Both the position numbers and the translations under genes were made by a program. Below the pieces are notes generated by a model that had not been told where the DNA came from, searched no databases, and saw nothing but the letters and a program-made list of their open reading frames with translations. A DNA stretch of 37,973 nt, taken from NCBI GenBank assembly GCA_012519025.1, contig JAAYQZ010000031.1, positions 1 to 37,973 on the forward strand. The letters are read 5' to 3'. Each line of letters begins with the position of its first letter. Within the stretch, counting starts at the first letter, position 1. Below, in pieces: positions 33,200-37,973 of this stretch. Source of the stretch: Bacillota bacterium (GTDB lineage Bacteria; Bacillota; Limnochordia; DTU087).

Positions 33200-33979
33200 C
33201 TATTCTATAGTCGCGGCAGCCTCACTTAGGCCACTTTGATGTTTATCAGCCAACATGAAACTGAATTTTGTGTGGTTGGAGCAGGTTTCAACAGATAGGG
33301 TGCCCCCCAGTTCAGTTGCTATCTGCCTGCATAAGGGCAACCCCCAATCTCCATCAGATTCGTCCAAGCAGTTTACACAGTTGTTCCCAAACGCTTCCAT
33401 CAACTTAGCGCGGGAAGCCTTTGAACGATTGTCTTCTACAGTAAGAAGCCTGCCGTTTGCAGTCCTCTTCCAGGTGAACTTTACTTTAGGTGCACTTTCC
33501 CGACCGGCGGCATCAAAAGCGTTATCTAAAAGCAATGCCGCGAGTTTCGGTAGTAGACGTTGTTCATATAAATCTGTGGGATAGCCGGTCTCCTCATGGA
33601 TCTGCAGGTCAATCCCCAGAAAGAATGCTTCTTCTTGTTTGCAGCTGAGCATTGACAGCCATGCCTGATCCGGCAGGTCACTGTAATTGTACTCATCCGC
33701 CAATCTCACCGATAGATAATTAATCGCCTGTTGAGCTGCGGCAACCATACCCATTTGCATGTATGACGAAATAGTCGCTAGATCATTCAAAACCTCATGG
33801 CGCTGTTCCCTCAGTGCCTTGATAGCCCGTTTTTGCAGCTTCGCCCGCTCTGCCTGACAACTTTGCACAAATGTTGCCTTTTTCAGTGCGGACCTCCTGG
33901 TTACGTATACAAAAGTGGCTAAGACAATCACAACGACACCCGAGATAAAGTTGGTAAGGTTAAAGGCAATCGATGGCAT
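33200..33979 (-). CDS. Spo0B-like sensor/phosphotransferase, membrane-anchored
   Basis: 259 residues with one N-terminal membrane helix (LTNFISGVVVIVLATFVYV). A helical hairpin with RHEVLNDLATISSYMQMG follows, close to the Spo0B/CitA-type phospho-His helix. The C-terminal GHKL-like domain keeps an N box (LLDNAFDAA) and a G-rich end (GDWGLPLCRQIATELGG). The G1 box is altered to VEDNRSK instead of DNGxG, so ATP binding may be weak, as in Spo0B. There is no sensory PAS domain and no adjacent response regulator. It may relay phosphate in sporulation initiation or sense a membrane partner. The start is ATG 33979. TTG 33997 is the track's option. Confidence 0.8.
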   Translation of the reverse strand: MPSIAFNLTNFISGVVVIVLATFVYVTRRSALKKATFVQSCQAERAKLQKRAIKALREQRHEVLNDLATISSYMQMGMVAAAQQAINYLSVRLADEYNYSDLPDQAWLSMLSCKQEEAFFLGIDLQIHEETGYPTDLYEQRLLPKLAALLLDNAFDAAGRESAPKVKFTWKRTANGRLLTVEDNRSKASRAKLMEAFGNNCVNCLDESDGDWGLPLCRQIATELGGTLSVETCSNHTKFSFMLADKHQSGLSEAAATIE

Positions 33980-33997
33980 ATCTATCCATCCAATCAA

Positions 33998-34299
33998 TTG
34001 AATTTATTACGTATTTCCACTTATAAGTAAACAGCACCTTCACAGAAATTTGTATTTTTTATTAGGAAACTATCTTATTACCCAGAAGAGGCTTGAATCC
34101 CCGTGAAATCAGCACCATCAAACAGACAGGATTCTAGAGGCTTTTAGATTATTTATCGCGGTGAAATATAACAACATAGTAAAAGGGATCTGAACATTGG
34201 CGCAGAAGTATCAAGTTAAGCGACAAGATCAGAAAAGGGGGTCTTTGAGCTACAATTGTGGTGTGAAGGGAAAACATAGCAGAAGTTGGAGGTGGTGAG
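33998..34299. other. Non-coding divergent region before the sugar ABC operon
   Basis: I see no ORF, no strong hairpin and no clear sigma-A promoter here. On the minus strand TTTACT-N16-TAATAA near 34000-34030 is a weak candidate for the Spo0B-like gene. GGAGG at 34288-34292 is the Shine-Dalgarno for the next gene. Confidence 0.4.
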
Positions 34300-35193
34300 G
34301 TGGGGAAGGGCTCACCGACAACCCGCAGAAATCGCCGTTTAGGTCTTTTGTTTACCGCGCCTTGGCTGATAGGTTTTGCGATTTTCACGATTTATCCGTT
34401 TGCAGCCTCAATTGGCCTCAGTTTTACACAGTACAGTGTTTTAAGTCCGCCTAAATTTATTGGATTTGGCAATTACCTGGATCTATTTAATGATCCCCTA
34501 TTTTGGACTTCACTCTACAACACTTTTTACTTCAGTGTCTTTTCCGTTCCTTTAGGCACAATAATTGGAGTTTTACTCGCCCTGTTGCTGAACCAAGATG
34601 TGCGGGGTCTGCCCATATACCGCACGATATATTACCTGCCCTCAATTGTACCGGTAGTGGCCTCAGCCATAATTTGGATGTGGTTGCTCAACCCTTATTA
34701 TGGCATCATCAATGCCATTTTGGAGTCAGTTGGTATTTCCGGTCCCGGTTGGATTGCCGATCCTGCCTGGTCAAAACCGGCGTTGATAATCATGAGTCTT
34801 TGGGGGGTTGGAAACGCCACTTTGATTTATCTTGCCAGTTTGCAGGATGTCCCGGTTTCTTTATACGAATCAGCGGATCTCGACGGAGCTACTGCATGGC
34901 ACCGCACTCGGCACATTACCATTCCCATGATCACGCCGACAATTTTGTTCAATGTGGTAATGGGTCTAATTAATACTTTTCAGTACTTCACACAAGCATA
35001 CATAATGACAAACGGCGGTCCTGCGGATTCAACGCTGTTTTACTCTTTGTATTTGTACAACAATTCCTTTAGATATTTCAAGATGGGATATGCATCAGCC
35101 CAGGCCTGGCTGTTGTTTGTTGTGATTATGTTTTTTACGCTGCTTTTACTGCGCAGTGCACGTCATTGGGTGTTTTACGCCGGTGAGAGCTAA
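34300..35193 (+). CDS. Sugar ABC transporter permease, CUT1 family (MalF/UgpA type)
   Basis: 297-residue permease with six predicted helices (LGLLFTAPWLIGFAIFTIYPFAASIGLSF, then TIYYLPSIVPVVASAIIWMWLLNP). The EAA loop is YESADLDGATAWHRTRHITIPMITPTILF. GTG 34300 follows GGAGGTGGTGAG at a good distance. It is the first gene of an importer for oligosaccharides or a related sugar. No ATPase gene is seen in the window, so it probably uses a shared MsmX/UgpC-type ATPase encoded elsewhere. Confidence 0.9.
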   Translation: MGKGSPTTRRNRRLGLLFTAPWLIGFAIFTIYPFAASIGLSFTQYSVLSPPKFIGFGNYLDLFNDPLFWTSLYNTFYFSVFSVPLGTIIGVLLALLLNQDVRGLPIYRTIYYLPSIVPVVASAIIWMWLLNPYYGIINAILESVGISGPGWIADPAWSKPALIIMSLWGVGNATLIYLASLQDVPVSLYESADLDGATAWHRTRHITIPMITPTILFNVVMGLINTFQYFTQAYIMTNGGPADSTLFYSLYLYNNSFRYFKMGYASAQAWLLFVVIMFFTLLLLRSARHWVFYAGES

Positions 35194-35274
35194 AACCGTC
35201 AAAGGAGGTCGGTATTGAACCGATAGTCAGTCGCGGTGGGTAATTGAAGGATGGTTAACAAGGAGGTAAGCTTA

Positions 35275-36564
35275 ATGAAAAGGCGTGTATTACTGCTTTG
35301 TGCGGCGGCTTTGCTCATCGTATCTTTGCAGGGTGCAGTAGCTGCCCAAGAGCCGGTGACCATTACGCTTTGGCACGGATGGACCGGTGCATGGACACAA
35401 ACGATAAATGAAATAGTCGAGATGTTTGAAGCAAGTCATCCCCATATCAAAGTCAACCCGCTGGTGGTGCCTTATGATGAGCGGGATACGAAACTGATGG
35501 CCGCCATCGCAGCCGGCGATCCCCCGGATATCATCTTTACTATGACAAATATCGTCTCCTATGCTGCTAGAGATGCCATCGTACCAGTAGATAAACTCAT
35601 GCCCCCAGATCAGCTTCAAGAATACCTTGACTACCAATATCCTTTCTACGAAGGCAACAGATACAAAGGGCACATATGGTCGTTCCATGGGTTTGTGGAT
35701 GCCATTGCTTTGTATTACAACAAAAACCATTTCCGGGAAGTGGGTCTTGATCCTAATGCCCCTCCCAAAGATATCGCTACATTGGATGCGTATGCCGAAA
35801 AACTGACTAAAGTAACCAGTGGTGGTCAAATTGATCGAGCCGGTTTCCTACCGGATGATCTTTATCGCTGGGCTGATGTTTTTGGAGGCAGTTGGCTGGA
35901 TGGTGACAAAATCACTGCCACTCATCCCAAAAATATCGAGGCGGCGAAATGGATGGCTTCCTACTCCGAGAAGTATGATGTGCGCAGAATTACTGCTTTC
36001 AACGCCGGCCTGGCCACAGAAAGGGCCCAGGCTTTAGATCCATTTGTCTCAGAGAGATTTGCCATGCAGAATATGGGGCAGTGGAAGATTCTTGATATCG
36101 ATCGCTATGCACCTGAAGGTTTCGATTACGGAGTTGTGCCCCTACCGGCACCACCGGAAGGCCGGCAAAACTCCATGATTATCCCTTCCGGATATGGCTT
36201 GATTCCCAAAAATGCTAAACATCCTGAAGCCGCCTTGGAGTATCTCTTGTATTGGGTAGGCAAAGGACATGAAGCCGATCGGGCCAAGATATTCACGCTC
36301 GGTGGATGGTTCCCACTTGCTGATGCAGTTACTGAAGAACCTGTTTACCAGGAGTACATTAGAAGGTACCCGGAATTCCAGGTATTTAGTGATTTGCTGC
36401 GCTCCAGTGATCCCACGGGATTCGCCACCCCTGTGGAGCTTTATTATCTTGACAGAATTAACAATGCCAGGGACCGCATCCGACTGCTGCAGGGTGATCC
36501 TGCCCAGGTTTTAGAGCAGGTGCAAAAAGAGGTTCAGGCTGAGTTGGATAAGCTGGAAATATAA
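35275..36564 (+). CDS. Sugar ABC transporter substrate-binding protein (CUT1)
   Basis: 429-residue extracellular solute-binding protein of family 1 (SBP_bac_1). It begins MKRRVLLLC with a signal peptide ending around GAVAAQ, and there is no lipobox Cys. Marks are ITLWHGWTGAWTQTINEIVEMFEASHP, AIAAGDPPDIIF, ALYYNKNHF and YGLIPKNAKHPEAALEYL. The ligand is unknown. Neighbouring GH127 and GH2 genes hint at plant-derived oligosaccharides. ATG 35275 is chosen over the track's 35251 because AAGGAGG lies eight bases upstream. A stem-loop separates it from the second permease. Confidence 0.92.
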   Translation: MKRRVLLLCAAALLIVSLQGAVAAQEPVTITLWHGWTGAWTQTINEIVEMFEASHPHIKVNPLVVPYDERDTKLMAAIAAGDPPDIIFTMTNIVSYAARDAIVPVDKLMPPDQLQEYLDYQYPFYEGNRYKGHIWSFHGFVDAIALYYNKNHFREVGLDPNAPPKDIATLDAYAEKLTKVTSGGQIDRAGFLPDDLYRWADVFGGSWLDGDKITATHPKNIEAAKWMASYSEKYDVRRITAFNAGLATERAQALDPFVSERFAMQNMGQWKILDIDRYAPEGFDYGVVPLPAPPEGRQNSMIIPSGYGLIPKNAKHPEAALEYLLYWVGKGHEADRAKIFTLGGWFPLADAVTEEPVYQEYIRRYPEFQVFSDLLRSSDPTGFATPVELYYLDRINNARDRIRLLQGDPAQVLEQVQKEVQAELDKLEI

Positions 36565-36579
36565 AGTCGGCAGAAAAAC

Positions 36580-36608
36580 AGTTGGGCGGGTCTTTTGCCT
36601 GCCCAACT
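36580..36608 (+). terminator. Intra-operon hairpin after the binding-protein gene
   Basis: AGTTGGGCGGG and CCTGCCCAACT form an 11-bp stem with one G-T wobble and a seven-base loop. There is no T-run. Hairpins at this place in importer operons often protect the binding-protein mRNA and reduce read-through, giving more binding protein than permease. Confidence 0.55.
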
Positions 36609-36638
36609 AATATTGTTCGCTTTGGGAGGTATTCAGGC

Positions 36639-37490
36639 ATGGCAGATAATAAACTAGGCATGAAACGGCGCAAACAAGCTGCTCAGTTGGTGAGTCACCT
36701 GATTTTGGTCTTTTTTGGTCTTATGTTTATCTTGCCCTTGGTGACCATGTTGACCACAGCCGTAAAACCCGATCGGCAGATCTTCGCGTGGCCACCGGTT
36801 TGGATTCCGCATCCCAGGGTGTGGGGGAACTTTCCCAGGGCATTGACTTTTGTGCCCATGCTGCTTTATGCAAAAAACACTATTATTATCACCGCGTTAA
36901 ATGTAGTGGGTGTGCTGATATCGAGTCCTCTTGTGGCATATGGGCTTGCCCGTATTGACTGGCAGGGACGCAATATACTTTTCCTGCTGATAGTGTCCAC
37001 GATGATGGTGCCTTATCAAGTTACCATGATTCCGGTTTATTTGCTGTTCAATTCATTGGGCTGGATCAATACATACTTGCCTTTGGTTGTGCCTAGTTTC
37101 TTTGGGAACGCGTTTTTCATCTTCCTTCTACGTCAATTTTTCATGACGATACCTGGTGAGCTCTCTGATGCGGCTCGCATTGATGGGTGTTCTGAGCTTG
37201 GGATCTACCGCAGGATTATTTTACCTTTGGCAAAACCATCTTTAGCAGTGGTTGCTTTGTTTCAGTTTATTTGGGTTTGGAACGACTTTTTAGGTCCCTT
37301 GATCTATCTCAAAGATCAAACCCGCTACACTTTATCCCTGGGGCTGCAGCAGTTTCAAAGCGGATACCAAACAGAGTGGGCTTTACTGATGGCATCGGCA
37401 ACCATGATGACCATGCCTATTATCATTTTGTTTTTCTTTACACAGCGAACTTTTATTCAAGGAATTACGTTGACCGGTATCAAGGGCTAG
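36639..37490 (+). CDS. Sugar ABC transporter permease, CUT1 family (MalG/UgpE type)
   Basis: 283-residue second permease. Six helices are predicted (LVSHLILVFFGLMFILPLVTML, IIITALNVVGVLISSPLVAYGLARI). The EAA loop is ELSDAARIDGCSELGIYRRIILPLAKPSLAVV. It pairs with the first permease to form the membrane channel. ATG 36639 follows TTGGGAGG. The track's earlier start at 36582 runs through the stem-loop and is rejected. Confidence 0.93.
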   Translation: MADNKLGMKRRKQAAQLVSHLILVFFGLMFILPLVTMLTTAVKPDRQIFAWPPVWIPHPRVWGNFPRALTFVPMLLYAKNTIIITALNVVGVLISSPLVAYGLARIDWQGRNILFLLIVSTMMVPYQVTMIPVYLLFNSLGWINTYLPLVVPSFFGNAFFIFLLRQFFMTIPGELSDAARIDGCSELGIYRRIILPLAKPSLAVVALFQFIWVWNDFLGPLIYLKDQTRYTLSLGLQQFQSGYQTEWALLMASATMMTMPIIILFFFTQRTFIQGITLTGIKG

Positions 37491-37577
37491 GCAACCCAGC
37501 GCAGGGAATTTCCTCCTTCCAATGAATTAGTACTTAAGAGGTTTCACAGCAGGAACAACCGAAGGAGGAAATTTGTG

Positions 37578-37973
37578 ATGTCTTATCCTGTGTTTGATCG
37601 TTCACAGCTTCAGGTTAAGCCGCTGGCTGAAAGACAGCATGATATGCATCTAGAGGATGTTTTGCCTTTGGATGTGGCGATACCCGAGTTCTTTGATCCT
37701 GCCCTTGAAATGACGGCACAGCGCATCATTAACGCGCGTTCTCGAGGAGCCGCCGTGATCGTGATGATGGGCGCTCATGTGATTAAACAAGGCATGAGCC
37801 GCTTTGTGATTGAGCTGCTTAAAGAAAACTATGTGACACATTTTGCCTTAAATGGTGCAGGTGCCATTCATGACTATGAATTGGCTTTGGTTGGGGGAAC
37901 AACCGAAAGTGTGGCCCGCTACATCAGTGACGGCCAGTTTGGACTTTGGGAGGAAACCGGGCAAATCAATGAC
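37578..37973 (+). CDS. Conserved protein, possibly deoxyhypusine-synthase-like (3' end outside window)
   Basis: The first 132 codons are present. The protein starts MSYPVFDRSQLQVKPL after GAAGGAGGAA. The recognisable block is VIVMMGAHVIKQGMSRFVIELL, then FALNGAGAIHDYELALVGGTTESVARYISDGQFGLWEETG. I recall similar bacterial proteins annotated as deoxyhypusine-synthase-like, with a Rossmann-type NAD fold. Bacteria lack the eIF5A substrate of that enzyme, so the role is open. It follows the sugar permease by 87 bases and may belong to that operon. Confidence 0.6.
   Translation, partial: MSYPVFDRSQLQVKPLAERQHDMHLEDVLPLDVAIPEFFDPALEMTAQRIINARSRGAAVIVMMGAHVIKQGMSRFVIELLKENYVTHFALNGAGAIHDYELALVGGTTESVARYISDGQFGLWEETGQIND

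Overview
Organism. The window looks like a chromosomal stretch from an anaerobic, endospore-forming Firmicute of the Clostridia/Limnochordia kind, with moderate G+C. The evidence is the order clpX-lonB-lonA-ysxC, purine-rich Shine-Dalgarno sites, a T-box riboswitch, a hybrid-cluster protein, a Spo0B-like protein, and collagen-like surface proteins with promoters that resemble mother-cell sporulation promoters. I saw no rRNA, tRNA, CRISPR array, insertion sequence or prophage. No species can be named from sequence alone.

Layout. (1) 1-7133, plus strand: proteolysis and ribosome block: clpX (5' end missing), lonB, lonA, ysxC/engB and an RlmD-type 23S rRNA m5U methyltransferase. (2) 7183-11484: a spore-surface-like locus. 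Two collagen-like proteins and a TPR-bearing family 2 glycosyltransferase form a minus-strand operon. A divergent Cys-rich protein shares their N-terminal module. The intergenic gap holds a back-to-back pair of sigma-K/E-like promoters. (3) 11682-17158: a GH2 glycosidase, a small DUF4177-like protein, a GNAT stub, an amidohydrolase, an unknown membrane protein (minus) and a GNAT-Nudix fusion. (4) 17205-26683: three ABC importers (betaine/choline type, NitT/TauT type, TrpXYZ type) with ogt and endonuclease V between them. The betaine-type permease and the NitT/TauT ATPase each carry a one-base homopolymer frameshift. The TrpXYZ-type operon is preceded by a complete T-box with an apparent tyrosine (UAC) specifier. 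(5) 27181-30266: a GH127 beta-L-arabinofuranosidase, a metallo-beta-lactamase-fold protein and a small winged-helix protein. (6) 30267-32252: a structured intergenic region and the hcp hydroxylamine reductase/NO-detoxification gene. (7) 32347-33979, minus: a MerR/TipA-type regulator with a 19-bp-spacer promoter and a Spo0B-like membrane protein. (8) 34300-37973: a CUT1 sugar importer (permease, binding protein, permease, no ATPase) followed by the start of a conserved gene cut by the window edge.

How the parts may work together. LonB, the collagen-like proteins with their neighbouring glycosyltransferase, and the Spo0B-like protein all point to sporulation. The glycosidases, sugar importer and amidohydrolase suggest use of plant-derived oligosaccharides or arabinosides. 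The best candidate for an undescribed system is the spore-surface locus at 7183-11484. The second is the RNA-like region upstream of hcp, where two hairpins exclude one another.
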